Source: Marimicrobium sp913061115
Lineage (GTDB): Bacteria > Pseudomonadota > Gammaproteobacteria > Pseudomonadales > Halieaceae
Direction of reading: 5' to 3'
NCBI RefSeq assembly: GCF_047729875.1
Contig: NZ_CP159826.1
Location: 806,001 to 870,000 of the forward strand
DNA: 64,000 bases
A model generated the notes under the pieces. The model searched no databases. It saw nothing but the letters and a program-made list of their open reading frames with translations, and was not told where the DNA came from. Made by a program: the position numbers and the translations under genes. This document shows positions 43,738 to 52,950 of this stretch, piece after piece (positions within the stretch are counted from its first letter, which is position 1; every line of letters starts with the position of its first letter).

Positions 43738-44885
43738 GCAGGGCAGCCACTCACAGTACAGCGTTATCTGCGCCCGACATGACGTTAATCATGCTGACGC
43801 TGGCCTTGTTGTTGATAGGGCTTGTTGCAAGTACTTCCGCTTCGATCGAGTACGCCGAGTGGCATTTCCAGAATCCCTGGTTTCACAGCCGCCGGCATTT
43901 TATTTATCTGGTGATAGGTATTGGTGCGGCCGTCGCGAGCTACTGTGTCAAGCCGCAGTTTTGGTTTTCAACGGGGTGGTGGTGGTTACTCGGCGCGTTG
44001 GCGCTGCTGATATTGGTGTTGATCCCAGGTGTCGGGCGTGTGGTAAATGGCGCCCAGCGCTGGTTGCCCTTGGGTCCATTCACGCTGCAGCCCTCTGAGT
44101 TTGCCAAGCTCGCAGTGGTCGTTTATCTGGCCGGTTATATGGTGCGACGTGAGCATGAAGTGCGCAACCAGTGGCAGGGGTTTCTTAAGCCCATGGCGGT
44201 ACTCGTCGCGACGACTTTGTTATTGATGCTCGAGCCAGATTTTGGTGCCACGGTCATTATCTCCGCCACTGCATTTGGGATGTTATTTCTAGCGGGAGTC
44301 AGGGTGGGGCACTTTATGGTGGTGGTGCTTTTAGCACTGGCGGCCTTGTCAGTACTGATCATCAGTGAGCCCTATCGGGTCAAGCGATTGACCGCCTATA
44401 CCGACCCATGGGCAGACCCTTTCGGTACTGGCTTCCAACTCGTCCAGTCTCTGATCGCTTTCGGTCGTGGGGAGTGGTTCGGCGTCGGTCTCGGTAACAG
44501 TGTGCAGAAGTTGTTCTATTTACCTGAGGCACACACTGACTTTGTCTTTTCTATCTGGGCCGAGGAGACCGGGTTTATCGGGGCTATCGCGGTTATTGGA
44601 TTATTCGTGGCTTTGATCGGTCGAATACTGTGGGTGGGGCGTAGGGCGTTTGTGAATGAAAATCCCTTCGGCGCTTACATATGCTACGGCGTTGCACTGA
44701 TATTTTCTGGCCAGGCGTTTGTCAATATGGGCGCCAGTTCGGGGCTATTGCCTACCAAGGGTTTGACGTTACCTTTCGTCAGCTATGGAGGCACTAGCTT
44801 GGTAGTGTGCTGTGTCATGTTGGGTTTGGTAGTGCGCATTGATCGTGATGCACGGTTGGTTCCTCAGCGCAGGAGGTCCGTGTGA
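43734..44885 (+). CDS. ftsW: septal peptidoglycan glycosyltransferase FtsW
   Basis: FtsW is the SEDS-family polymerase that works with FtsI at the septum. The 383-residue protein has about ten membrane helices and SEDS motifs (NGAQRWLPLGPFTLQPSEFAKLA, LEPDFGATVII, PEAHTDFVFSIWAEETGF and the C-terminal GLTLPFVSYGG). It starts with GTG, overlapping murD by four bases. Confidence 0.96.
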   Translation: MSRAATHSTALSAPDMTLIMLTLALLLIGLVASTSASIEYAEWHFQNPWFHSRRHFIYLVIGIGAAVASYCVKPQFWFSTGWWWLLGALALLILVLIPGVGRVVNGAQRWLPLGPFTLQPSEFAKLAVVVYLAGYMVRREHEVRNQWQGFLKPMAVLVATTLLLMLEPDFGATVIISATAFGMLFLAGVRVGHFMVVVLLALAALSVLIISEPYRVKRLTAYTDPWADPFGTGFQLVQSLIAFGRGEWFGVGLGNSVQKLFYLPEAHTDFVFSIWAEETGFIGAIAVIGLFVALIGRILWVGRRAFVNENPFGAYICYGVALIFSGQAFVNMGASSGLLPTKGLTLPFVSYGGTSLVVCCVMLGLVVRIDRDARLVPQRRRSV

Positions 44886-45982
44886 TGGCTGCGGAGAAAC
44901 CGTTGATTATGATGATGGCGGGCGGCACCGGTGGTCATGTGTATCCTGCACTCGCCGTTGCCGCGGAGTTACTGTCACGCGGATATCGAGTGGAGTGGAT
45001 CGGCACCGCACGCGGTCTTGAGCATCGTGTGGTTCCCGCGGCAGGCATCACGTTGCACTGCCTGTCCGTGCGCGGCGTGCGGGGTAAGAGCGCGCTCGAC
45101 AAAATCCTTGCATTGCTGTTCTTGATCATCGCTTTGCTACAGGCTCTGTGGTTAGTTTTACGCCGCGGGCCTCGTTGCGTGGTGGGTATGGGGGGTTACG
45201 TCTCAGGCCCAGCGGGAGTGGCTGCCTGGATGTTGCGCAAGCCATTGGTGATCCATGAGCAGAATGCCGTCGCCGGCACCACTAATCGACTGTTGGCTCC
45301 ACTGGCGAGCTGTGTTTTTGCCGGCTTTCCAGGTGCTTTCGATCACAACATTCATTACACCGTGCTGGGTAATCCCGTTCGTCGAGAACTGCTGGAGGCA
45401 AGCGCCGATCGCCTCTATGACTATGCCGGACAAAGACCTTTGCGCCTGTTGGTGGTGGGTGGCAGTCTAGGTGCTCGCCCTATAAATGATGTCATACCGG
45501 GCGCCATAAAACGTCTGATCGAGGGTGGGAATACATCAATCGAAGTCTGGCACCAGACCGGTGAAGGGCATGACGACGTTGTGCGTCAAGCCTACGGAGC
45601 GTTGCTGGATCGCGGTATACGCGTAGCACCTTATATAGAGGATATGGCAGAGGCCTATTCCTGGGCGGACTTGGTACTGTGTCGTTGCGGTGCATTGACG
45701 ATCACCGAGTTGTGCATTATGGGTCGTCCGGCGATTTTGGTGCCACTGCCACATGCAATCGATGATCACCAAACAGCAAATGCTCGTGTCTTGACAGACT
45801 GTGGCGGCGCCACGCAGCTATGCCAGCGCGATATGGATGAGCATTCAGTATTGAGCCTATTGCAGGATTTTCTGGGCAATCCACAGCGCTTATCTACGAT
45901 GGCTGCAGCCGCCTTCGCAGCAGTAATCCCAGATGCTGCCGAGCATGTCAGCAACTGCTGTGAGGAGCTGATGTATGCCTGA
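44885..45982 (+). CDS. murG: lipid II synthase MurG
   Basis: MurG transfers GlcNAc to lipid I. From the ATG in the TGATG overlap with ftsW it has 365 residues, with GGTGGHVYPALAVA near the N-terminus, the membrane-associating KSALDKILALLFLI patch, HEQNAVAGTTNR and the UDP-GlcNAc-binding CRCGALTITEL. Confidence 0.97.
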   Translation: MAAEKPLIMMMAGGTGGHVYPALAVAAELLSRGYRVEWIGTARGLEHRVVPAAGITLHCLSVRGVRGKSALDKILALLFLIIALLQALWLVLRRGPRCVVGMGGYVSGPAGVAAWMLRKPLVIHEQNAVAGTTNRLLAPLASCVFAGFPGAFDHNIHYTVLGNPVRRELLEASADRLYDYAGQRPLRLLVVGGSLGARPINDVIPGAIKRLIEGGNTSIEVWHQTGEGHDDVVRQAYGALLDRGIRVAPYIEDMAEAYSWADLVLCRCGALTITELCIMGRPAILVPLPHAIDDHQTANARVLTDCGGATQLCQRDMDEHSVLSLLQDFLGNPQRLSTMAAAAFAAVIPDAAEHVSNCCEELMYA

Positions 45983-47414
45983 TAACACCAGCGTTTACAG
46001 CCTGCCAGAGATGCGCCGCATTCGTCGTATACATATGATCGGTGTCGGTGGCTCTGGCATGAGTGGTATCGCCGAGGTGCTGGTGAATCTGGGTTATGAG
46101 GTCGCAGGCTCTGATCTGCGCGCCAGCGCGGTTACTGAGCGGCTGGTCCGACAAGGCGTCGAAGTCTTTATCGGCCATACGGCTGACAATATTGTCGGTG
46201 CTGATGTGGTCGTCAGTTCCAGTGCAGTCGATGAGGAAAATCCAGAGGTCATTGCCGCCCGAGCCACGAGAATTCCGGTGGTGCCAAGGGCAGAGATGTT
46301 GGCAGAACTGATGCGATATCGACACGGTATTGCAGTGGCGGGTACGCATGGTAAGACGACAACGACCAGTCTGATTGCAGCCGTTTTCGCAGAGGCGGGT
46401 CTGGATCCCACTTTTGTCATTGGTGGTTTGGTCAATAGTGTTGGCAGTAATGCGCAACTCGGCGCCGGTCGAATTCTGATCGCTGAGGCCGATGAGAGTG
46501 ATGCGTCTTTTCTGCACCTGCAGCCAGTGGTCACAGTGGTGACCAATATCGAAGCGGATCATATGGAAACTTACGGCGGCGACTTGGCTGTTCTGCGGCG
46601 TACATTCCTTGAGTTTCTACACAACTTGCCCTTCTACGGTGTTGCTGTGTTGTGTATCGATGACCTGATGGTGCGCGACATGTTGCCAGAAATATCGCGG
46701 CGGGTAATTACCTACGGTTTTTCGGAAGACGCGGATTATCGAATATATGATATGCATCGAAAGGGTCTTATGACGGACTTCCTCGTCCAAAGGCCCGGTG
46801 AAGCGATGCCGCTCCTGATCAACCTGAACATGCCCGGAACACACAACGTGCTGAACGCAACGGGAGCTGTTGTTGTCGCTTGCGACGAGGGCTTGTCTGA
46901 CGCCGACATTCAGCAGGGGCTTGCAGGATTTACGGGTGTTGGTAGACGTTTTACCCATCTCGGTGAACTTGTATTTCCTGGTGGCACTGCCGAGCTGGTG
47001 GACGATTACGGCCATCATCCTACCGAAGTGAGAGCCACTCTGGAGTCTGTGCATCAGGCATGGCCGGGGCGCAGGGTAGTAATGGTTTATCAGCCACACC
47101 GCTATACCCGTACCCGCGATTTGTATGAGGACTTCGTTGCGGCATTGTCTGGCTGTGATGTGCTGGTGTTGCTGGATGTTTACTCCGCAGGGGAGGAGGC
47201 TATTTCTGGTGTGGACAGCCGCAGTCTGGCACGGAGCATTCGCCAGCGCGGTCAGGTGGAACCGATATTTGTAGAATCCATCCTCGAAGTCCCTGAGCTA
47301 TTAAGGACCTTAGTCGTCGATGGCGATGTAGTCGTCACACAGGGCGCCGGCACTATCGCGCATCTGGCACAGGATCTGAGCGCCCTGGTCGTCAAGCAGG
47401 GGACCCTTATATGA
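45975..47414 (+). CDS. murC: UDP-MurNAc:L-alanine ligase MurC
   Basis: MurC adds the first L-alanine to UDP-MurNAc. The 479-residue ligase has IHMIGVGGSGMSGIAEVL, P-loop VAGTHGKTTTTSL and the C-terminal DDYGHHPTEVRATL. It starts behind GAGGAG inside the end of murG. Its substrate depends on MurA and MurB, neither of which is in this window. Confidence 0.97.
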   Translation: MPDNTSVYSLPEMRRIRRIHMIGVGGSGMSGIAEVLVNLGYEVAGSDLRASAVTERLVRQGVEVFIGHTADNIVGADVVVSSSAVDEENPEVIAARATRIPVVPRAEMLAELMRYRHGIAVAGTHGKTTTTSLIAAVFAEAGLDPTFVIGGLVNSVGSNAQLGAGRILIAEADESDASFLHLQPVVTVVTNIEADHMETYGGDLAVLRRTFLEFLHNLPFYGVAVLCIDDLMVRDMLPEISRRVITYGFSEDADYRIYDMHRKGLMTDFLVQRPGEAMPLLINLNMPGTHNVLNATGAVVVACDEGLSDADIQQGLAGFTGVGRRFTHLGELVFPGGTAELVDDYGHHPTEVRATLESVHQAWPGRRVVMVYQPHRYTRTRDLYEDFVAALSGCDVLVLLDVYSAGEEAISGVDSRSLARSIRQRGQVEPIFVESILEVPELLRTLVVDGDVVVTQGAGTIAHLAQDLSALVVKQGTLI

Positions 47415-48334
47415 AGCCTGATCAATTGCGCCAGAGCAAAATTGTCGTGTTACTAGGTGGTCAATCTGCGGAGCGGGATATTTCACTGCAGAGCGGCCAG
47501 ACCGTAGTGAGCGCATTGCAGTCGCTAGGGTTTGATGTCCTGGCGGTGGATACGGCGCAGTCAGACTGGGCGCAAAAATTGCAAGGTGCGAGCCTTGCAT
47601 TTATTGCCCTGCACGGGCCGGGCGGGGAAGACGGCAGCGTGCAAGGTGCACTGCAGACATTGGGCATTCCCTACACGGGCTCAGGTGTCTTGGGTTCAGC
47701 GCTGGCCATGGATAAAAAGCGCTGTAAACAGCTGTGGCAGGGTATTGGAGTGGCGACACCGGGGTTCACCACACTTACCTCTAGTACCGATTGGCAGGGG
47801 GTTATTGATCGCATTGGCAAAGTATTTGTCAAACCCGCGTGCGAGGGTTCCAGCCTTGGCATGAGCACTGCAGACACTGCAATTGCATTACAGCAGGCCT
47901 ATGAACTGGCCAGCCAGTATTCAGGAGAGGTAATTGCAGAACAGTTTATCGATGGCCCGGAGTACACCGTAGCGATATTGGGTGACAGCGCCTTGCCGTC
48001 AATACGACTCGAGACCGCAAACGAATTTTATGATTACGAGGCCAAGTATCTTTCTGAGGAAACACTGTACCAGTGTCCCAGTGGACTTGATGCTCGTGAA
48101 GAGGCGGACATTGCAGCACTGTCGTTGCGCGCTTTTCGTTCATTGGATTGTGCCGTCTGGGGCCGCGTCGATTTAATGCGAGATGCCTCGGGGCGCTTCT
48201 TTGTATTGGAAGTGAATACGGTGCCCGGTATGACGTCCCATAGTCTAGTGCCAATGGCTGCAGCTGCGGCGGGCATAGATATCGCAGCTCTGGTGCTGCG
48301 TATTGCGGAATTAAGTCTTTCGGAGGCCCAGTAG
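47411..48334 (+). CDS. ddlB: D-alanine:D-alanine ligase DdlB
   Basis: Ddl joins two D-alanines for MurF. The 307-residue ATP-grasp protein has VVLLGGQSAERDISLQSG, the HGPGGEDGSVQG loop and the metal-binding EVNTVPGMTSHSLVP. It overlaps murC by four bases and is followed by ftsQ after one base. Confidence 0.97.
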   Translation: MKPDQLRQSKIVVLLGGQSAERDISLQSGQTVVSALQSLGFDVLAVDTAQSDWAQKLQGASLAFIALHGPGGEDGSVQGALQTLGIPYTGSGVLGSALAMDKKRCKQLWQGIGVATPGFTTLTSSTDWQGVIDRIGKVFVKPACEGSSLGMSTADTAIALQQAYELASQYSGEVIAEQFIDGPEYTVAILGDSALPSIRLETANEFYDYEAKYLSEETLYQCPSGLDAREEADIAALSLRAFRSLDCAVWGRVDLMRDASGRFFVLEVNTVPGMTSHSLVPMAAAAAGIDIAALVLRIAELSLSEAQ

Positions 48335-48335
48335 T

Positions 48336-49196
48336 ATGGTCTCAAAAATAAAAAATTCTGAGACAGGTCCGCAGAAGGAAACGGCTCGCTCTGGCGAAGC
48401 GCGAGCGCGCAGGCTGCCTAGCGCCAAGCGCAGGCCCGCTTCCGGTGCAACACGCAATACGGCTGTGGTCAAAGAGCGCTCGGGTCGTTCATTTTTTTGG
48501 CTCAATCGGCTGCTGATTGTGCTCGCCACAGCGATAGTGCTGACGGCAGCAACCAAGGGCTTTTTAATGGTACAGAGCTTGCCCGTGCAGCGTATCAGTG
48601 TAACCGGTGAGTTGGAGCATACGCAGGCTCAGGTGGTACAGGATATCGTGCAGCAAAGCCTGGCTGGCGGCTTTCTTAAGGCCGATCTGCAGCAGATACA
48701 GCGTCAACTGGAGAGTCTGCCGTGGATTTATGAGGCTACCGTGCGACGCAGGTGGCCGGCCGCGCTGGAGATACACATTCTGGAGGAGTTACCCATAGCG
48801 CGCTGGGGTCAGGACGGCTTTCTGAATCACGAAGGTGAAGTTTTTCACACGGATAAACGTGGTGACTGGAACTCATTGCCACTACTGAAGGGCCCTGAGG
48901 GTTCAGCCCAGTCACTGATGGCAAAGTACCAGCGGCTGGTCGAATTTCTAAGGCCTCTGGGTCTCCATGTGGATCAGCTTTTAGTGGATGAGCGCGGTCA
49001 ACTGGATGCGGTTATGGCTGGAGGCATGCAGTTGACTTTGGGTGCTGAAGATTTTCTAGGCCGCATGCACCGCTTCGAAGAAGTGTATCGCAGTGAACTA
49101 ATCGTGCGGCGAGCAGAAGTTGAAAAGGTTGATTTACGTTACAAAAACGGCGTCGCGGTCACTTTCAGCGAATCGTCTCAGGTGGCGGAATTATAA
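48336..49196 (+). CDS. ftsQ: cell division protein FtsQ
   Basis: FtsQ recruits FtsB/FtsL to the divisome. The 286-residue protein has a long, strongly basic cytosolic tail (about residues 1-48), one membrane helix (RLLIVLATAIVLTAATKG), then POTRA (VQRISVTGELEHTQAQVV) and FtsQ beta domains (PWIYEATVRRRWPAALEIHI). ftsA follows after 33 bases. Confidence 0.95.
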   Translation: MVSKIKNSETGPQKETARSGEARARRLPSAKRRPASGATRNTAVVKERSGRSFFWLNRLLIVLATAIVLTAATKGFLMVQSLPVQRISVTGELEHTQAQVVQDIVQQSLAGGFLKADLQQIQRQLESLPWIYEATVRRRWPAALEIHILEELPIARWGQDGFLNHEGEVFHTDKRGDWNSLPLLKGPEGSAQSLMAKYQRLVEFLRPLGLHVDQLLVDERGQLDAVMAGGMQLTLGAEDFLGRMHRFEEVYRSELIVRRAEVEKVDLRYKNGVAVTFSESSQVAEL

Positions 49197-49229
49197 CAAT
49201 GCGTCGCGACAGAAAGGGGAGGCACTGCC

Positions 49230-50471
49230 ATGGGCAGCGTGCAAGATAAAAAACTAATAGTGGGTCTCGACATCGGCACATCGAAAGTGGTGGCGATAGT
49301 GGGCGAGATTAGTCTGGATGGCGACATTGAAATTGTCGGTATCGGCTCCAGCCCGTCTAAAGGTATGAAGAAGGGCGTGGTGGTCAATATTGAATCGACT
49401 GTGCAATCTATTCAGCGAGCAGCGGAAGAGGCTGAGTTGATGGCAGGCTGCCAGATACACTCAGTCTACGTTGGTATAGCGGGCAGTCATATTCGCAGCC
49501 TCAACTCGCACGGCATCGTTGCCATTAAGGATAAGGAAGTGTATCGCGCGGATCTGGAGCGGGTCATCGATGCGGCTCAGGCGGTTGCGATTCCTGCTGA
49601 TCAGAAAATTCTGCACATCCTCCCACAGGAGTATGTCATTGATGATCAGGAGGGCATCAAGGAGCCATTAGGCATGTCTGGCGTGCGCCTCGAAGCGAAG
49701 GTTCATCTTGTCACTTGCGCAGTAAACGCAGCACAGAATATTGAAAAATGTATCCGCCGCTGTGGCCTGGAGGTTGAAGAAATCATTCTCGAGCAGCTCG
49801 CATCCAGTTATTCAGTTCTCACCGACGACGAGCGTGAGCTAGGTGTCTGCATGGTCGACATAGGTGGCGGCACCACCGATATCGCAATTTTTACTGAAGG
49901 CTCTATTCGCCATACCGGTGTGATACCTATCGCCGGAGATCAGGTGACCAATGACATTGCTATGGCGCTGCGGACGCCTACTCAGCACGCGGAAGAAATC
50001 AAAATAAAATACGCCTGTGCGCTAACGCAGCTGGCTGGCCCCGATGAAACGATCAAAGTGCCCAGTGTTGGCGACCGTCCACCCAGAGACCTGTCTCGAC
50101 AGTCGCTGGCCGAGGTGGTGGAGCCGCGCTATGACGAGTTGTTCACTCTGGTACAGGCAGAGTTGAGACGCAGCGGATATGAAGACATGGTGCCTGCGGG
50201 TGTTGTTCTGACCGGTGGAACTTCCAAGATGGAAGGGGTAGTGGAGCTGGCGGAAGAAATTTTTCACATGCCTGTGCGAGTGGGTTATCCGCAAACGGTC
50301 CGTGGCTTGAACGATATTGTGCGCAACCCAATCTATGCAACCAGTGTGGGGTTGTTGCAGTACGGGATGGAGCATCGCAATGACGGCGGAAAGACGTCAT
50401 CTGCTAAGTCCAGTGGTACGAGCGAAAGTTTCTGGAGTCGGGTCAAGGCCTGGCTGCAAAGCAATTTTTAA
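49230..50471 (+). CDS. ftsA: Z-ring membrane tether FtsA
   Basis: FtsA is an actin-like protein that anchors FtsZ to the membrane. The 413-residue protein has phosphate loops LIVGLDIGTSKVVAIVG and CMVDIGGGTTDIAIF, the 1C domain (VNIESTVQSIQRAAEEAE), and the C-terminal amphipathic targeting helix SFWSRVKAWLQSNF. It starts behind GGGGAGG. Confidence 0.97.
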   Translation: MGSVQDKKLIVGLDIGTSKVVAIVGEISLDGDIEIVGIGSSPSKGMKKGVVVNIESTVQSIQRAAEEAELMAGCQIHSVYVGIAGSHIRSLNSHGIVAIKDKEVYRADLERVIDAAQAVAIPADQKILHILPQEYVIDDQEGIKEPLGMSGVRLEAKVHLVTCAVNAAQNIEKCIRRCGLEVEEIILEQLASSYSVLTDDERELGVCMVDIGGGTTDIAIFTEGSIRHTGVIPIAGDQVTNDIAMALRTPTQHAEEIKIKYACALTQLAGPDETIKVPSVGDRPPRDLSRQSLAEVVEPRYDELFTLVQAELRRSGYEDMVPAGVVLTGGTSKMEGVVELAEEIFHMPVRVGYPQTVRGLNDIVRNPIYATSVGLLQYGMEHRNDGGKTSSAKSSGTSESFWSRVKAWLQSNF

Positions 50472-50480
50472 AGGTGTTTT

Positions 50481-50504
50481 AGTTGCAGTTGTAGTTGTAG
50501 TTGT
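50481..50504 (+). repeat. hexanucleotide tandem repeat between ftsA and ftsZ
   Basis: Four consecutive six-base units: AGTTGC then three copies of AGTTGT, followed by a partial unit. It is non-coding and lies 60-83 bases upstream of ftsZ, where slippage could change spacing between upstream control elements and the ftsZ ribosome binding site. Confidence 0.8.
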
Positions 50505-50563
50505 AGTGTGGATGAAGAGCGTGGCGCGCGAGCGTGACAAATTAAAAAAAGGGGAGTAAGACC

Positions 50564-51730
50564 ATGTTTGAACTAATCGATAGTATTCCATCAAACGCAG
50601 TGATTAAAGTGATAGGGGTGGGCGGCGGTGGCGGAAATGCTGTCAAACACATGATCGAAAATAATGTGGAGGGGGTAGATTTTATCTGTGCCAATACCGA
50701 TGCGCAGGCACTGTCAGATATTGTCGCTAAGACAGCACTGCAACTGGGTGGAGACATCACTAAAGGGCTGGGAGCCGGAGCCAATCCGGAAATCGGTCGT
50801 GCGGCGGCAATGGAAGACCGCGAGCGTATTGCTGATGCACTGCGCGGCGCCGATATGGTGTTTATAACAGCTGGCATGGGCGGTGGCACAGGTACCGGTG
50901 GCGCGCCGGTGGTGGCTGAAGTGGCAAGGGAATTGGGTATATTGACTGTTGCGGTAGTCACCCGACCCTTCGTTTTCGAGGGCAAGAAGCGATTAAATAT
51001 TGCGCTTGAGGGATTGGCTGAGCTGGAGCAGCATGTGGACTCCTTGATTACTATCCCCAATGAAAAATTACTGGAGGTGCTGGGGAAAAACACTAGCCTG
51101 CTGGATGCATTTCGCGAAGCCAATGATGTGCTATTGGGCGCTGTGCAGGGTATCGCAGACCTCATTATTCGCCCCGGTATGATTAACGTCGATTTCGCTG
51201 ATGTCCGCACTGTCATGTCCGAGATGGGCATGGCAATGATGGGCACAGGTTATGCTAAAGGTGAAAATCGTGCGCGCATGGCGGCAGAAAAGGCGATCAG
51301 TAGCCCGCTGTTAGACGACATTAATCTGGCTGGAGCGCGGGGTATTCTGGTTAATATCACTGCCGGCTTTGACCTCTCGCTGGGTGAATTTTCCGAGGTC
51401 GGTGAGACCATTGAGGAGTTTGCCTCTGAAGAAGCCACGGTGGTCGTCGGCACGGTGATCGATCCGAGTATGAAGGAAGAGATAAAGGTGACCGTCGTCG
51501 CTACGGGTCTGGGCGGTGCAGCTGTTCGAGTGCCGCTGCAGGTTGTAGAGGGTCATTCCAGGCCTGCTGTCAGCGAATCGCAGGCGGAGCCTGATTATAA
51601 GGAGTTTGACCGTCCTCCAAGCATGCGCAGTTCCCGGAAGTCTACTGGTGGGCAAGTTGCAGAGGCAGCAGAGGGCGCCAGCGAGGACTATTTCGATATT
51701 CCTGCCTTTTTACGTCGCCAGGCTGACTAG
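50564..51730 (+). CDS. ftsZ: cell division GTPase FtsZ
   Basis: FtsZ is the tubulin-like GTPase of the Z-ring. The 388-residue protein has the GTP signature GGGTGTG (106-112), T7-loop region NVDFADVRTVM and, after a variable linker, the conserved C-terminal peptide DYFDIPAFLRRQAD that binds FtsA and ZipA. It starts behind AGGGGAG. lpxC, normally next, is absent. Confidence 0.98.
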   Translation: MFELIDSIPSNAVIKVIGVGGGGGNAVKHMIENNVEGVDFICANTDAQALSDIVAKTALQLGGDITKGLGAGANPEIGRAAAMEDRERIADALRGADMVFITAGMGGGTGTGGAPVVAEVARELGILTVAVVTRPFVFEGKKRLNIALEGLAELEQHVDSLITIPNEKLLEVLGKNTSLLDAFREANDVLLGAVQGIADLIIRPGMINVDFADVRTVMSEMGMAMMGTGYAKGENRARMAAEKAISSPLLDDINLAGARGILVNITAGFDLSLGEFSEVGETIEEFASEEATVVVGTVIDPSMKEEIKVTVVATGLGGAAVRVPLQVVEGHSRPAVSESQAEPDYKEFDRPPSMRSSRKSTGGQVAEAAEGASEDYFDIPAFLRRQAD

Positions 51731-51800
51731 CTGCTCGTCGCCGGAGTTGTTGTCGAGCTGATCCTCAACCCCGAGTCAGCCGGTGATAGCGCGCCATTCC

Positions 51801-51820
51801 CCGGGTTGATCTCAATCCGG
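51801..51820 (+). terminator. hairpin downstream of ftsZ
   Basis: Nearly perfect inverted repeat CCGGGTTGA/TCAATCCGG with one G-T pair, 70 bases after ftsZ. A run of eight T residues starts about 15 bases later (51835), which is too far for a textbook intrinsic terminator, so the role is uncertain. Confidence 0.4.
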
Positions 51821-51850
51821 AGAATGGAGTAACGGTTTTTTTTACAGTCC

Positions 51851-51917
51851 CGGTGTTGTTCGCAGCTCTGCAAATAACACCGTTGACTTGGCGTTTTAGC
51901 GCCGTCTATGGCATAAT
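51851..51917 (+). promoter_or_regulatory. regulatory spacer before the M23 peptidase gene
   Basis: A seven-base-pair inverted repeat CGGTGTT/AACACCG (51851-51857 with 51876-51882) is followed by an extended -10 element TGGCATAAT (51909-51917). No -35 box sits at the right spacing. A start near 51924 would give a leader of under 40 bases. Confidence 0.4.
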
Positions 51918-51958
51918 TTTGTGCATATTTAACATTCTCTATGCCTGTTAACCAATAC

Positions 51959-52873
51959 ATGAAAATAATTCTGATTAGTTCAAGACATAAGCGTTCGCGC
52001 TCTATAGAGCTGAGCCGCTGGTCTCGCGCACTATTATCACTTTGTTGTCTCGGTTTGCCGCTGAGTCTTGCTGCCTCTGGATACCTTGTGGGACAGCAGA
52101 ATGGGCCGCGCTTGAGTGAGGAGGCGCCCGATACATCGCGCGATGGGTCACAACAGTCTGTCTCATTAGGCGGGCTGTCTGAGCCACAGCTGCGGGCCAT
52201 GACAGGCAACCTGGCGGAGTTAGAGGCCAGAATGACGCGGCTGGATGCGCTGGGACAGCATCTCACTGCGATTGCAGACCTGCAGGAGGGAGAATTCGAC
52301 TTTAGTGAGCCACCTGCTCTTGGTGGCCCCATGGTGAGTGAGTGTAATACCGATGCCCCCATCACCGATCTTGACGGTGAACTGTCTCGACTTGCGGCGC
52401 ACATCGGCGACCGCGAACAGCAGTTGGACATGCTGGAATCGCTGCTGAGCAACCGCAAGCTGGAAGAGCAGGGATTGGTCTCGGGTAGTCCGGTGAAAAA
52501 GGGCTACATGTCATCCCGTTATGGGTGGCGGGCAGACCCCATTACAGGAAAACGTTCAATGCATACCGGTCTCGATTTTGCCGGAAAGACGGGCTCTGAC
52601 GTTGTGGCCGTGGCCTCCGGCGTGGTGAGCTGGACGGGTAGGAATGCAGGTTACGGGAATGTTGTAGAGATCTCCCATGGCGATGACCTCGTCACACGCT
52701 ACGCGCACAATAAAGAAAATTTGGTCGTCTCCGGTGACGTTGTGCGCAAGGGTGATACGATTGCACTGATGGGTTCCAGCGGCCGCGTCACCGGTCCGCA
52801 TGTACATTTTGAAGTGTACAAAAATGGACGTGCAGTTGACCCCTCAAGTTATGTGGCTCGTACGCAACCCTGA
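51959..52873 (+). CDS. M23-family (LytM-type) peptidase
   Basis: A membrane-anchored peptidoglycan endopeptidase or amidase activator. The product (304 residues from ATG 51959; 310 from ATG 51941) has an N-terminal hydrophobic anchor (ALLSLCCLGLPLSLAASGYLV), a helical linker and a complete M23 domain: MHTGLDFAG gives the first zinc His and Asp, and PHVHFEV the H-x-H. An intact zinc site suggests an active enzyme. It occupies the place of the M23 gene between lpxC/dciA and secA in Pseudomonas. Neither start has a clear Shine-Dalgarno. Confidence 0.9.
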   Translation: MKIILISSRHKRSRSIELSRWSRALLSLCCLGLPLSLAASGYLVGQQNGPRLSEEAPDTSRDGSQQSVSLGGLSEPQLRAMTGNLAELEARMTRLDALGQHLTAIADLQEGEFDFSEPPALGGPMVSECNTDAPITDLDGELSRLAAHIGDREQQLDMLESLLSNRKLEEQGLVSGSPVKKGYMSSRYGWRADPITGKRSMHTGLDFAGKTGSDVVAVASGVVSWTGRNAGYGNVVEISHGDDLVTRYAHNKENLVVSGDVVRKGDTIALMGSSGRVTGPHVHFEVYKNGRAVDPSSYVARTQP

Positions 52874-52950
52874 TCCAGTCCTGTTTCGCTCTTCGCTCGC
52901 TCCGAGCCATTATGGTCCGGCCCACTTTATTGAAAATACGATGAAATGTA

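Noticed and set aside
50542..51246. 234-codon open frame antisense to ftsZ
   Set aside because: Serine/proline/isoleucine-rich reverse reading of a highly conserved gene; no independent support.
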